Of a DNA stretch of 64,000 bases, positions 21,291-33,076 are shown one piece after another. The position numbers and the translations under genes are program-made. Source of the DNA: Dichetophora obliterata (Eukaryota; Arthropoda; Insecta; Diptera; Sciomyzidae); NCBI GenBank assembly GCA_963920525.1, contig OY986437.1, positions 63,001,830-63,065,829 on the forward strand. Reading direction: 5' to 3'. The notes under the pieces were generated by a model. That model was not told where the DNA came from. It made no database searches and saw nothing but the letters and a program-made list of their open reading frames with translations. Every line of letters starts with the position of its first letter. Within the stretch, counting starts at the first letter, position 1.

Positions 21291-21428
21291 TGGCCCATTA
21301 TCATAGTTAAAATAAAGTCGACTTTAAATTTTGTGTAAGCATTTTTGACAGTTTTTCAATATAATATGTTGTGAAAAAGATTGCACTAAATTTAAAGTCG
21401 ACTTTATTTTGACTATGATAATGGGCCA
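21291..21428. mobile_element. 138-bp MITE with about 40-bp inverted ends
   Basis: TGGCCCATTATCATAGT plus AAAATAAAGTCGACTTTAA appears inward from both ends (21291-21332 and 21388-21428) with one or two mismatches. The loop is about 55 bp. An ATT triplet borders both sides if the end is taken as GGCCC. It is non-coding; the superfamily is not assigned. Confidence 0.7.
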
Positions 21429-21699
21429 TTGTCTTTAACGTTAAAGCAAATTCGCCAAATCTGATAATATTGCAATTCCACGTCATTTAAAAATTTTAAT
21501 TTATCAGTTATTAACCATAAACAAAAAACTAAGGCATTTCTTAATACTATTTTATTTTCATCCGATTTCATCATTTTTCCGATTAAAAAAGTCCAAAAAT
21601 TATTTCCCACAAAATTATTTAATTTAAAAGGTGGCAGTATTGGTCCTGAGTTTGACACTTTACGGGTACGGGTTTCTAGGAACTTAACTCTAATAAGTT

Positions 21700-21930
21700 T
21701 ACCTGGGTAATTTTACCACGGCCCAGTCTTTCCTTATATATATATATATCAATCAAAGCAAATTCTCAATCACAAATGTCAAATTGTCAACTCACCACGA
21801 AGATCTCAATTGGTGAGTTTCATGACATACATAAACACTTGTTTTCTACCGGTAGAGTTTAGCAGAGTGGTTGAGCATGACGTCACGACCAGTAGAGAAT
21901 TTCTCAACTGAGTTACGTTAACGCAGCACT
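21700..21930. repeat. CTCAACTGAG / TGACGTCA palindromic repeat, inverted to 18480-18550
   Basis: GTTGAGCATGACGTCACGA here and CTCAACCAGTTGAGATTGTGACGTCAC at 18513 onward (first part CTCAACCAGTTGAG) are related in inverted orientation. Both lie in the same large TIR element and may be its internal arms or small nested MITEs. Confidence 0.4.
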
Positions 21931-22866
21931 ATAATATATGGATACTTTAGCTTGCAAATGTATTGGCACTAGGTCCCTCGATTTATGATTTAAATTTTGT
22001 TGGCCTACTTCACTCCTAAAAGATTTAAGAACACATTCATTGTTGGCATGCACAAAAATTCCAATTTATAAAACATTCATGCTTCAAGGAATCGAGTAAT
22101 ATATGAATGTGAAGGATCTGTTTTTTCTGATATTTACTTTGCAGATATGTTGGCATTAAGACCCTAAATTTATGATTTATATTTGAGTTGGTTGGCCTAA
22201 CTCACTCCTAAAGGATTTAAGAACACTTTCATTGTTTTGGCATGTAGAAAAATTCCAATTTTTTTTTAAAGTTTGTTCCAGAACAATGAATGCGGCACAT
22301 AAAATTGCATCAGAAACAGCAATAAACCCAAAATCGAATTTTTCACATTCATGGTTTTGGCATGCAGGGGACGATATTATCTAGACCAGTATATGAGATT
22401 ATAAAAAAATAAGGAAAATTAACATAAGATATATATTTATTTTTATTTTTTTTTTTTTTGCTAAAATGCATAACGGCATTTTTAACAAAGTCATACAGCA
22501 TTGCATATGCAAATTTTGACGATTCTTACAAGATCATTATAAAAGTTAAATAGTTTATGTAACCTTTTATATAATTTTATTTTATTTTATTTTTTCAATA
22601 ATGAAACCAGAAAGGACGATATTAAACGAATAACACAAAAATTTTTTCGTAACAACACTAAGAAGGTGCGAGCTGGTCATTTTCTAGCAACATTTTTTTA
22701 TTTTTACTTTTATGACTATCTCAAATAAGAGTATTTTAATAAACTAAAAACAGTACACACTCGATTATGTATGGGCTTGTTTGAGACACTCAATAATTGC
22801 AGCAATACTGCAACACTTTTACTCATTGACAGTTCTGTTGCAGATGTTCAGCTGATACTTTATCTA

Positions 22867-24018
22867 CAGTCTACTGTTAAGTAAGAGCGTGTACGGCATT
22901 ATCCGCAGTAGGTAAATAATGCAACCCTGAAATTTTATCAACAAATAGGCATAACATCTGCCCTTGCCGCACTTGTAAAAAAATTACATTAATGAGTGCT
23001 GCATACCCCAACGCTTTGAGGCAGTTTTCCTTTGCGCCCATCCAAAAGGACCAAAAATTTCCTATGCGGGGCGCCGGCAAAGTATTTGAAAAAGTCAAAG
23101 ACTTTTGTCCAGAAGTGGGTGCAACGCTTCAAGGAATTTAGGAACGTCGATGACCTTCCCGATCGTGGCTCAACATGGAACGTGAAATGGATGAAAATGG
23201 ATGAAAAAATGATCGTGAAATTGTTTTCGCGGAATCCTGGCTTAAGCTTGCGTCGAGGGCAAGCAAAATTGAGGCAAAAAGGTTGACATATTTCGCACGT
23301 AAATATTCGTAACTAATTACGTGCAAATAATTTGAAATGGCGAAGCCACTTAAAATAAAGAAACAACTGTTATCCGAAAAGCACGTTACTAAACGACTGG
23401 CTTGAGCAACAGAAAACATTGATCGCGATTGGAGTAACGTACTTCTCTCCGACAAAACGTCTGTTTGGGGTTATTCGATTGTATCACAATAAAAATTCAA
23501 CTTTGAGCATGCAACAAAAGGGTTTCGGCACTTTGCACCTCTTTACCGAGAACCTAAATGCTGCCAGAGCAGTCCAAATTTATGAGAAAGCTTTATTACC
23601 AGCTGCCAAATGTAAATTTATCATTAAAAACGAATCCGGAATTCTGCAGGAGGAAAATGACCCCAAACACCGCAGCCACCTCTGCACTGATTGGAAATGC
23701 GAAAAAGGCATCGTAACATTAGATTGGCCAGCACAATCACAAGATGCTAATTCTATTGAAAACGTCTGGGCCTACATCAAGCAATAGCTTCGAAATTCGA
23801 CGTATTTGGAGAGCGCTTCCCGTCGAATATACCGAAAATTTAGTGGAAAGTATGCCGCGAAGATGCCAAGCAATTATTCACGCTGATGGTAATTGGACAT
23901 CTTTTTGATAAGATTGCGTCTTCCTTCGGAACATTTATAAAGAATGTATGCAAAGAAACATTTTCTTAAAAAAATTGTTGGATAAATTATACCGTACACG
24001 CTCTAACTTAACATACTG
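22867..24018 (+). mobile_element. Tc1-like transposon, degenerate
   Basis: Inverted ends start CAGT beside TA on both sides (22865-22866 and 24019-24020). They share GTTAAGT-AGAGCGTGTACGG after a 2-base length difference. The length (1.15 kb) and the transposase relic inside fit Tc1/mariner. Confidence 0.75.
22990..23909 (+). pseudogene. Tc1-like DD34E transposase relic
   Basis: Fragments in several frames cover the whole transposase. An N-terminal helix-turn-helix region (FVQKWVQRF, then PGLSLRRGQAKL) lies at 23030-23285. A catalytic segment lies at 23419-23787 with ENDPKHRSH and WPAQSQDANSIENVW. A C-terminal LVESMPRRCQAII lies near 23850-23890. The second catalytic Asp has become Glu (QEEND for the usual QQDND), while the 34-residue spacing to Glu is kept. 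At least two frameshifts and a stop at about 23785 make it inactive. Confidence 0.75.
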
Positions 24019-24736
24019 TAAATATTGCATATATTTTGCGCTGCTTTTGTGATCGAACGTGATATTTTCAGAATGAATTTTTTAATAAATTAAGCGATTG
24101 ATAACTTTGCAGACAACGGGAGCTACTTGTTATTAAAATATAGAAAATCAAGAAAACAAATGTTTTTGCGGAAAATAATGTTATTTTGACAGAAATTTTA
24201 AAGAAGAGAACAGTGGCGAAAACTGCAAAGTTTTTTAATTTTTCGCTTAAAAGTTTAAGAAATGGAATATAAAATAGTATCTGTGTAAGAATATGATAAA
24301 TAATAACCATTTAATCTAAAATAGATTGCAATAAATAATAATTTTTCTGATTTTCTTCTTCCATAACTTTTGCGCAGTATAAATATTCATGTTGCCGGAT
24401 TCTTGCATTTTGCGTACTCCAAATGCCAAATTTCTACTCGCTAGAATGTTTGACTTTTTCAATTGTTGCAAGATTTTTGTATCGAAGGTGTTACTTTGAT
24501 ATGTTGCGCAGTATTGCTGCAGTTATTGAGACTCGAACAAGCCCTATACCAATTAATGTTAGGCTAGATATAGCCCATTGAGACTCCATTTTCTAAACAA
24601 ACAAGACAAACTATACAGTTGTATTTATATAAAAGGTTTTAATTCATAACAAATAAGGATTAAATTGAAAGTCTGTTTTGAAAAATGTTAATTTTATTTG
24701 TATAGTTATATGTACATATATCATTTGGGTGCAAAG

Positions 24737-24774
24737 CAATGCAATACAATACAATACAATACAATACAATACAA
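24737..24774. repeat. (AATAC)n microsatellite
   Basis: About six or seven tandem copies of the pentamer AATAC follow GCAATGC. Nothing else is coded here. Confidence 0.85.
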
Positions 24775-24845
24775 AGTATTCTTAAACTTCGCTGGGTCGT
24801 TATATTATTATAAGCTTTTATTTAACTTGCTTCGTTCGTATGTAT

Positions 24846-26551
24846 TAGGGATTGTCTTTCCTGGATCCCGGGATTTTTTAATAAAAAACTTATATTACAA
24901 ATATTCATGTAAATGCAAACAGTTAATTTTAAGTTGATATGAATATAGAATTAGAAAAACCTTTTATTGACGCTGAAAAAGATTGTTAAGACAATGAGTG
25001 TGAATCAGTGGAGCAAAGACTTTACAATGTAGAAAAATTCGCAACATCGGGAAGTCAGCTATTCATTTCAAAGTTATCAGATATTCTGACTTAAGGAATA
25101 ATTTTGTTTTGTGGTAAAGGCAATCGTGATCGAAACTTACAAATTGCTTACGACTGTTGTACAACTATTTCTCCAACTAGGAAAAATAGTCGAACAAAAC
25201 TCTGCAATAAAAAATAAAACGCGTTGATCAGCTTAATATATTGCTTTAAAAATAATTAAAACAAAAAATTTAGTTTTGAAAAGTCTTTTTTAACCTAAAT
25301 TTGCCTTAAACACAAAAAAAAACATGGAGACGGTGTACAAAAAAGGGTTAAGAATTTATATATTAATACCTTAAACTGTTCTGTCTTTTATTTTTTTATA
25401 TTTTTTGTTATTTAACCCTTTCAATGGCTAGGCTAAACTAAGAACAAAATAATTTTTTTGGGGAAATATTCCTATCATTTAGGTCCTTAAAATATGAAAA
25501 AACATACCTTTGATTTTAACCTGCGCTACTTACGTTTTGTTTTTTTGAAATTGTTTTGTTCCTGTTCGGCACAAAGTCTTTTTTTTAATCCCTTAAAGGT
25601 TTTTCAACCCTTTAGATCTTTGATTTTTAAAACCATCTTAATATTCTTATCACTAAAGCCTTAAAAAGATAAAAAAACATACATTTGATTTTTGTCCGGT
25701 TGATTTTTTTCTTATAAAAAAAGGGGAACATTTTTTTTTGCACAAATTCGAAAATCCAACTGGCTTGTATGTCAAATATCTCTCCAAACTTATTTTTATT
25801 ATGTTGGTTCATCTTTTTTTCATAGAACCAAACGGTTTGATTTAAAAAAAAGCTTTGCAAAATAAATACACATAAAAATTATTTTCTGACGTGTCCAATA
25901 TATTGGGCAAGTCAACTGAAAGGGTTTAATTAATACAATGTGCTAGTCATTAATATTATTTAAGTTTTTTGTGTTTATTCACAATTGTGTGGTATACTGA
26001 TAGTGTGCTTTTTTTTTGCCATAGTTGAAAATCACAATTATAACAACCTTTAAAATAGAATTTGTGGTTGGGAACCAACCTTCCACTAACGCTTTTTGCT
26101 AATGCAAATAAATTAAATATACAATTTGATATATTTTATTAATATATGGCATAAAAAAGTTAAACTTGCGTTTTGAGCTTCTTCCATTTTGGCAATTAGA
26201 AAATAACTGTCAACCGATCAGTTGTTTATGGAACTTTAAATACGACGATCGTTACACATATCATTGGGATACTTAAAATTAACACACTTTTGGTTTTTAT
26301 AGATTTCATGTTAAACTAGAAACAATATAAGAACCGCTTAATATACCGCTTAAAAAACAATATACTGAAAAAAAACGCTTAATGTGTTTTGATTTTGTTA
26401 CTTTATGCATGAATTAATATTACATTTTTTAGTTTTAAGTAATAAATAACAAAAAATTGTATTAAAAACGTTTCGAATTATTTACTTCTTAAAATTTTCA
26501 ATCCCGAACTAATCCCGGGATCCAGAAAAGCTTCCGGGATTGGACTCCCTA
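24846..26551. mobile_element. hAT-type element with perfect 8-bp TSD GTATGTAT
   Basis: TAGGGA begins the left end (24846) and, inverted, the right end (26551). Both then carry CTGGATCCCGGGATT inward. GTATGTAT flanks both sides exactly (24838-24845, 26552-26559). The target was the CTTCGTTCGTATGTATG motif that also appears at 27080. At 24940-25095 one frame with two stops reads like a relic protein (LYNVEKFATSGS and SKLSDIL), plausibly a transposase remnant. The rest is AT-rich with no domain, so the copy is non-autonomous. Confidence 0.8.
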
Positions 26552-27310
26552 GTATGTATGTATGTATGCATTCCCGTCAAAACTTGCAAGCCATTTTTCC
26601 ACAACTATTTGGTATTCGATTAAGCTGAAATTTAGCATATAAATGCCATATTATGATACAATTTTTTGCCACACCCCCTTTTACCTCAAACAAATCAATA
26701 AAAATGCTATATCTTTAAAACTACTAGACCGATCCAGCTGAAATTTTGGCAGTAAATTTTCTTCGAGTAGAGAATAGATAAGGAAAATGTTTTGCCACTC
26801 CCACTTTCACTGCCCACAAATCAGCAGTTAATTTCCTTTAAGTAGCGGATAATTAAGGAAAATGTTTTGCCACTCCCTCTTTCACCCCCCACAAATCCAT
26901 AAAAGTACTATATCTCTAAAACTACGGGGCTGATTCAGCTGAAATTTAAACAGTAAAGTTTCATCAAATAAAGCATGGGGTTTATAAAAAACATTTGGCC
27001 ACACCCCCTTTTACCGCCCAAAAATAAATAAAAATTCTATATCTTCAAAACTACGGGGCTAATTATTAGCTGATTATAACTTGCTTCGTTCGTATGTATG
27101 TATGTATGTCCGTCAAAATTTACAAACCATTTTTCGCAATTTTGCAAACTTGTTGGTGTCCGATTAAGCTGAAATTTAACATACATATGAAAGTCTGGTG
27201 ACAATGCAATATTATGGGAATAATTTTTGCCACACACCTTTTACCGCCCACAAATCAATAAAAATGCTATATGTCCAAGACTACTGGCTCGATTCAGCTG
27301 ATTCGGTAGT
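26552..27310. repeat. Tandem module with GTAT runs and CTGAAATTT phrases
   Basis: Units of roughly 130-190 bp repeat the wording CGATTAAGCTGAAATTTA, GCCACACCCCCTTTTACC, and ATCAATAAAAATGCTATAT several times. Two copies start with tandem GTAT followed by CCGTCAAAA (26552 and 27090). It is part of the same dispersed family as 12640-13230 and has no coding content. Bases 27310-27527 are AT-rich and empty. Confidence 0.6.
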
Positions 27311-27527
27311 AAATGTCACTAAAATTGTAAATCGTGTAAATAATGTTAATACTGTAATAAGGTTAATGGTCTAAAAAAATTAAATTCTGTAGTTTTTGCT
27401 AAGTTTTGAAAATAAAAGATGTTAATAATAAACCTTGAAGACTAAAAGGTAAAAAATAAATAAAAAGTAAAAAAAAATTTAAAAAATAAGCTTTTATTTA
27501 GAAAGACGTGAACTAAAAAGAAAAATA

Positions 27528-28682
27528 AATTTAAGTAATGTGACCTATATGTATATAGTAGGTATATTCTAGGTGCAGAAGAACCCCTCTTTTGGTTACT
27601 CATCATAATAATATAAACGTACGTAAATTGGTAAGTTCTAAGGACTTATATGAATTTAGAATTTTTCAAATACATTTCTATTTAAAAGCGTAAGGGGGGT
27701 AAGGTTTTAAAAAGGTTTTTGTTTTATTTTTTTTTCTGGATGTACAACATGTCGAGAGTATTGTGTCAAGTCAATCGGAGCAAAACTAACGAAGATACAG
27801 CGTTTCAAGCGACCGGCCTTCATACTGGGATGTTCGAATATAAAAAATTTTAAATCGATTTTCCCAAACATGTAATTTTTAAAGTCGGTGACCAGCCTAC
27901 AGAAAAAACTACTAAACCGATCGCTTATAAAATTATGTACACATATTCTACATGTAATAAATATTCTACATTTATAGCGTCGATTTTTTTTAAATTTCTA
28001 GATTGCTAACAATTTCACAATAACAAATAGGTCGATTTTTTCGTCAAAAATCGTCATTTTGGCTTCAAAATGGTGCCAAAAATTGAAAAATTGAAAAATT
28101 AAAAAACTCGACGAGACTGGATAGATAAAGTAATAAACTAAAGAAAGCATTTTGATTTATTGGTTTCAGATGATCCAGTGATGCTGTAGGCTGGTCACCG
28201 CACAAAAACTTTTTTCGAGGCGCCTGCGGAGATCTACAATAAATCCGTTATTTTTCTCTATTTTTGAACAACAATTTTTTTAAATATTTTTCAAGTGTTG
28301 TACTTTTATATAATAATATGTAAAAGAAACCTACAGCAATAATTTTTTCTAAAAAAAATTCATGAAAAAAGGGCTTTTTTAGACGAAACAAACCTTACCC
28401 TCCCCTTAAGGCACTGATATTGTATAGTTTATATACAGGTAAGCTTACTAAGAGATTCAATATTACTGATAATGTGTAGTAAACCTGTATAACGGATCGC
28501 GGACATCGGTGCCTCAAGCTTTTAAATATAAATGTATTTGCAAAATTCTAAGTTTGTATAAGTCCTTAGAACTTACCAATTTACGTACGCTTATATTATG
28601 ATGATGAGTAACCAAGAGAGGGGATCTTCTGCACCTAGAATATACCTACTAAGTACATATATGACAAATGTCACTTAAATTT
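27528..28682. mobile_element. TIR element with about 160-bp arms and nested short TIR pieces
   Basis: Left arm 27528-27690 and right arm 28515-28682 are inverted copies about 88% alike; both carry GTAGGTATATTCTAGGTGCA and TTACGTACG or its near match. Inside, TAAGGGG-GGTAAGGTTT and its inverse (27690 and 28390-28410) mark a second pair of ends, and AAGGCAC-GAT/ATCGGTGCC a third. No frame with a domain is present. It looks like a composite or nested non-autonomous DNA element. Confidence 0.55.
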
Positions 28683-29180
28683 GTCAATTTAAATTTTAAA
28701 TCACTGAGGGTTCATACACAATTTTTAAAATTTAATACTGGAAATAAAGTCGTTGGGTAATATACATAATCAAGTGTGTACTGTATTTGACTTGCAGGCT
28801 TGAAGAACGACTATTAATAAATTTTGAATACAGTTAAAAAATCATCCATTTTTCATTAGCTCTCGCTTATAAAAAATATGGTATAAAAACTTTACAGTTT
28901 TGGGACAAGGTTTGGAGTGTGGCATTCGGATTTTAATGCAGTTAAGATTTTTTTTTTTGTGCACTGTTTACGTCAAACGTAAACACCGTGTTTATTACCC
29001 GAACATGCACTTTAGCTCAAATTTCCATATCAAGGAAAAAATTTTCAATAATAATACTAAAAAAATTCATCAGACGTCTTCGTGATTGCTTAACTCAGTT
29101 TTGTTTGAGCGTAATAGTTACAGTTTTTCTTTGATACAGGCGAAAATGCAAGACAGGTGGCTGAAAATGTGATTAACTGA
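28683..29180. other. AT-rich DNA before the DD37E relic
   Basis: No gene or clear repeat is seen. A degenerate end ACAGGTGGCTGAAAATG near 29153 might pair with CATTTTTGGCATCACCTGT near 30440-30460 as the left end of the DD37E element. Confidence 0.25.
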
Positions 29181-29183
29181 AAA

Positions 29184-29345
29184 TGCCATTTGAATGTCTT
29201 CCAGAACTTGTTTATAAAAATGCCTCTTGAAAGAACTTCTTTATAAGGCTAAGAAGAAGCTCAGTTTTATCTATAGAATGTCCTCTGGAAGCAGTGTCCC
29301 TAAGAATGCATGTCACATTTGCATGAAAAATTTTGCTGGGTAGAT
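29184..29345. repeat. MITE-like repeat, second copy at 60465-60621
   Basis: ATTTGAATGTCTTCCAGAA, CTCTTGAAAG, TCTATAGAATGTC and AATTTTGCTGGGTA occur in the same order in both places, about 80% alike. Here it lies just before the DD37E transposase relic and may have separated it from its left end. Confidence 0.6.
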
Positions 29346-29349
29346 ACAG

Positions 29350-30344
29350 TTTTCATTAAAATATCGTTGAAGCAACATATCCTCCGCGTGCGCGTTGTAC
29401 AATTTTATAAAACCAATGAAAAGCTTGGCAAAATATTTACGGTGAACCATTTTAAAAGCGAAGGTGTTTCAAAAGCTACTTTATATAGAATACGGAAGTG
29501 AAAAGAAATTGTGGAAGTGGAAGAATTCCAACAATAATGAATAAAAAGGCACTTTCTAAGCTTAAACGTGACGCAGCTGCTGAACTTAAATGCGATCAAA
29601 AATATATTTGCAAAACATTGAAAAAACTGCAAATAGTGCCGAAAAAAACAGATCACCAGAGTACACCGTTGAGCAAATATCTACCATTAAATCACAATGC
29701 CGATGGATGCTTCGAAATTACAGCAAAAAATCTTACGCCTTGAAGGATGAAAGTTATTTCCCGCTCAGTAAATCTCAAGTGCCTGAAAATGATCGGTTTT
29801 ACTCAAATGACGTTTCTGAATGTAATTTCAATGTGAAATTAAAGTTCAAGCATAATTTTGAGCCAAAGGCTCAGCTCTACATTGCCATATCCGGAAAAGG
29901 AATTTCAAAGCCTTGGTTCAAACCAAGTGGACTTGAAGTTAACCAAGAAGTATACCAGAAGGAATGTTTTGCCAAAATTTTGATTCCTTTTCTGAAAGAG
30001 CATCACTCTGATGGCAATTATGTTTTCTGGCCTGACAAAGCATCATCACATTACGCCGTAAAGACGCAGGATTTCTTAAATAAACAAAAAGTTAATTTTT
30101 TACCAAAAGAGCGAAATCTCACAAACTTGCCTCAATGCCGTCCGTTCGAAGATTTTTTTTTGGAAATTTAAGCTCGATGGTATACAAAAGCAATTAGAGA
30201 GCAAAAAACTGTCAAGAACTCGAAAAAAGAATTCGTGCAAGTATTCGTAAAATAGACAAAAATGCTGTCCAACAGTCCTTCAGAGGTATCCCAGCAAAAC
30301 TGCGCCGTACGGCTGATCAAGGACCTTTTTCAACCATACATTAA
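29350..30344 (+). pseudogene. DD37E mariner-like (ITm) transposase relic
   Basis: Pieces in shifted frames give a helix-turn-helix near 29390-29500 (RVVQFYKTNEKLG, SKATLYRI), and the catalytic motifs KDESYF near 29747-29764 and FWPDKASSHYA near 30030-30060. The acidic third site is in CRPFEDFF near 30135. Thirty-seven residues separate the second Asp and the Glu, which is the DD37E spacing known from insects. A C-terminal stretch reading IPAKLRRTADQGPF ends at TAA 30342-30344 in another frame. At least three frame changes make it dead, yet the three acids survive. Confidence 0.75.
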
Positions 30345-31418
30345 ATTTTTATTAATCTTCTGTAGCTTACACATATTTTTGTACTAAATATTTTGTATGA
30401 AAATAAAATAAACTTTTGTATGACGTTTTCAAAAAAGTCTCATTTTTGGCATCACCTGTTAGTATCCAATCGAAATAGAAAGAACTTCATTTTCCATATT
30501 ACAAAAATTCGTAGAGAAGCGATTATAAGAAATGTGAGCTAAACTTTATGATGAGGAATTCAGAAAACATTTTTGAAAATTAATTAAAATTGGAGGTTAT
30601 CTATTTAAGAAGAAAAAAATTATATGAAAAGTCATTTTCAGAAAATGAAAATATTATTAACCGCAGAAATATTAAGATAACCAAGAGATAAGAAATCAAG
30701 CTTGAGGGCTCATTTTAAAACCGAACACACGTAGTATATTAAAAAAAGTCAAGAGTGGTCAAATATTGCGTTTATTATTTCCACTGATATTTTTTCATTC
30801 TCCTTGAGTCATTCTTGAGATATTACGCATAGATTTTAAAGGATGTAAAAATTCGTATTCAACTGACTCGATTTCGTAAACGTTTGTCGTTCATTTCACA
30901 AGACTGAAACAGCACCTCAACTGGAAACTTAGTTAAGAGTTATTTTTGATCAAAAACATTTATTTAGACACATTTTGGTTTAAATTCGAGAACCAGCAAA
31001 TGGGCCGATTTCGGCCCCTGTTTAGAGCCGATCAAAAATATAACTATGTATGGTAGCTTTTATTGAAATAAAAAAAATAAGTCACGTTTAAGAATTATTC
31101 AAAATGTAATAAATTTGCAACAAAAGTCCTTACTTCAAAGAGTCCTTAATCTAATTAAATTCTTATTTAACTAAACTAAATGATTTTTATACTATAAAAG
31201 AACATAGTTCTAAGTGTACTAAATAAAAGTATACTGATGTAAGCCTTTAATTTTTTTATAAAAAAAAAATAAAATAAAAAAGTGTATTGGCATATATATA
31301 TAAATTGTTGTAATCAAAAGCCCCACTATATGGAAAATCCTGGCTATGGCTCATCGTTATTGCCTCTAATGAAAAAATTACAATAGTGCAATTTTTCAAA
31401 TTGGTTTTTTTTAAATTA
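30345..31418. other. Gene-free AT-rich DNA
   Basis: The right end of the DD37E element probably lies near 30440-30462 (GGCATCACCTGTTAG). Beyond it I see no frame, repeat partner or RNA gene. A GC-richer spot GGGCCGATTTCGGCCCC near 31001-31017 is a short palindrome-like sequence. Confidence 0.35.
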
Positions 31419-31739
31419 CAGTACGACCTCGCTCAACGCAACCAATTAAATTCAAGCCAATTGCGAAATCTGAGGTTATTGCAAAAACCGAGGAAAAATT
31501 TTATATTGGCCAATAGACCTATTTCCAACAAAAAATATGCATTTTCTACACATTCAAATTAAAGTGAATCGAAAAATGTTTGTTCAGAAACATAATTTCA
31601 TTTTATTCAATTTATTTTTTTAAAAATTGGGAAATTTTGGTCTGCACTTTGTTGCAATTTATACTTTGCGTACAATTTGGGTGTTGAGATTATCGAGGAG
31701 TTGCGTGTAGCGAGGGTTGCGTTGAGCGAGGTCGTACTG
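31419..31739. mobile_element. 321-bp pogo/Tigger-like MITE with TA target
   Basis: Perfect inverted ends of about 25 bp start CAGTACGACCTCGCTCAACG from both sides, with TA directly outside each (31417-31418, 31740-31741). The CAGT start and TA target fit the pogo group of Tc1/mariner. The interior is AT-rich and non-coding. Confidence 0.85.
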
Positions 31740-31741
31740 TA

Positions 31742-32770
31742 CTTTTTATTTATGTATCGGAGCTATCAGGAAGATAATTTAAATGTCCATATAAAAAGTA
31801 TTTTTATTACCACACTAAAATGTTAGCTGAATGCAACTTAAATGGAATATACTTTTGTTAGCCTCAATCTACGCTTCAGTACTAAGATTTTGAAATATAA
31901 AATAAAAAATAGTTTGAACTCACCTTTAATGATTTTTCTTGAACTATTTCTTGCCCTTTTTAAATATTGTGGACCACTGAGTTAATTATTTTTATTGTGG
32001 TTTTTATTGTTGTTTTTTTTTTTTTGAAGCATTTAACTTTAAGCTTTTAAAACTATAAAACAGCTTATTGAATTTAGCCAAATATGAACTGAACAGAGGT
32101 GCCAATATATAAAATCTTGTGCTGTTGCGCAAGGCTTGTAAATAATAGCTTTTTATTTTTAAACTAAGTATTTTAATTGTTATTTTTTTTTTAGTTTAGT
32201 TGCTCTTCGTCGACAAGCTATTAATTTTTACACAATTCGAGTAATAAAAAAATTATAGAAAAAAACAGTTAAAAATATCAGTGCAAGTTACACTAAAAAA
32301 AACGATAGAAAATAATTTCTTCACTTTTTTGTATTTTTTTTTGTTATTTTTTATTTTTTTTTTTTTTTTTGTTATTGCTTAGCTGAGCAACAAACAAGAA
32401 AAGTACAACAAATACGGGTACCGTTAGGATAAATGATTATTGGCAAAACTGCTTACTTTTTCACTTTTTGATGACTACAAATTTGAAGCACAGTGCTGCG
32501 CGAACAACAAAAATAGTTGAATTGAATATAACATGCAGTTAAGATACAAAGATACACTTTTGCTTTTGTTTTTGTAGATATATTAATTATGATTCTAGCT
32601 GTATTTAGTTATTATCTTTTCTTTGCCACTAAAACATTCTAGCGGTTTAGCGGTTCTACTTTACTATATTTTATGCTGATTTCTTGCTTGTCTTTAATTA
32701 GTTTTATAATTAAAATACTTGAGATAGAAAAAAAAAACAAGTAGCAAAATAATAAGATATTGCAACCGGT
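31742..32770. other. AT-rich gene-free DNA
   Basis: Long T and A runs dominate. No repeat partner or frame of note is seen. Confidence 0.35.
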
Positions 32771-32773
32771 TTT

Positions 32774-33076
32774 ATGTTAGGCACTCGGAAGACAACAACA
32801 ACAAGAACAAACAGCATCAACAACAATAGCGACTCAAGACAGGCTAAGTTTCATTGGTGCTTAAAGCGCATCCGTCAGATACTTTTCACAACTGTGTGTT
32901 TGTTTTTAGCTGCTGTTTGTTGGATTTTGTTATTGTTGCAAAAGCGAAATTTCGCAAACGATGATTTTTCACAGTTTCAAGGCTCTGCCTGCTCTCGACT
33001 CACTCAATGTTCAGCATTCAGCACTCCACAATCAGCAATCGGCGTTATGCTGCAATCCACAAGATACTGCAACTAG
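32774..33076 (+). CDS. Possible small type II membrane protein (low support), or leader of a minus-strand gene
   Basis: ATG 32774 opens 100 codons with a Thr/Asn-rich start, then FHWCLKRIRQ followed by a hydrophobic helix of about 20 residues (FTTVCLFLAAVCWILLLLQ) near residues 38-56, a type II topology. Nothing identifies a family. The minus strand of the same bases is A-rich with CAACAAC and GTGAAA phrases typical of long fly 5' leaders. The plus-strand frame may therefore be chance. I see no second copy in the window. Confidence 0.15.
   Translation: MLGTRKTTTTRTNSINNNSDSRQAKFHWCLKRIRQILFTTVCLFLAAVCWILLLLQKRNFANDDFSQFQGSACSRLTQCSAFSTPQSAIGVMLQSTRYCN

Larger units (their letters stand above)
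18172..22376. mobile_element. Large TIR element (PIF/Harbinger-like TTA target), heavily nested
   Basis: Ends at 18172-18204 and 22344-22376 are inverted copies of about 33 bp with one clear mismatch, both reading TATCGTC-CCTGCATGCC inward and continuing AAAACCATGAATGTG. TTA stands directly outside both ends (18169-18171, 22377-22379), matching the 3-bp target of PIF/Harbinger. The motif CATTCATTGTTTTGGCATGCA recurs inside near both ends. The interior holds a hAT (18557-20323), a repeat at 20640-21010, a 138-bp MITE, and small CTCAACTAG-type palindromes. No Harbinger transposase is visible, so it is non-autonomous. Confidence 0.5.
22773..24544. mobile_element. TIR element of about 1.8 kb with a nested Tc1-like copy
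   Basis: The inverted ends GGGCTTGTTTGAG ... CAATAATTGCAGCAATACTGC (22773-22813) and their reverse complement (about 24504-24544) are alike over about 40 bp with a few differences. TAT lies outside both. The interior outside the nested Tc1 has no coding motif, so the class is open. The gap 22377-22770 to its left is AT-rich and empty. Confidence 0.6.

Noticed and set aside
29137..29175. Left end of the DD37E element
   Set aside because: The match to the right end is weak and gapped, so I did not set an element boundary there.
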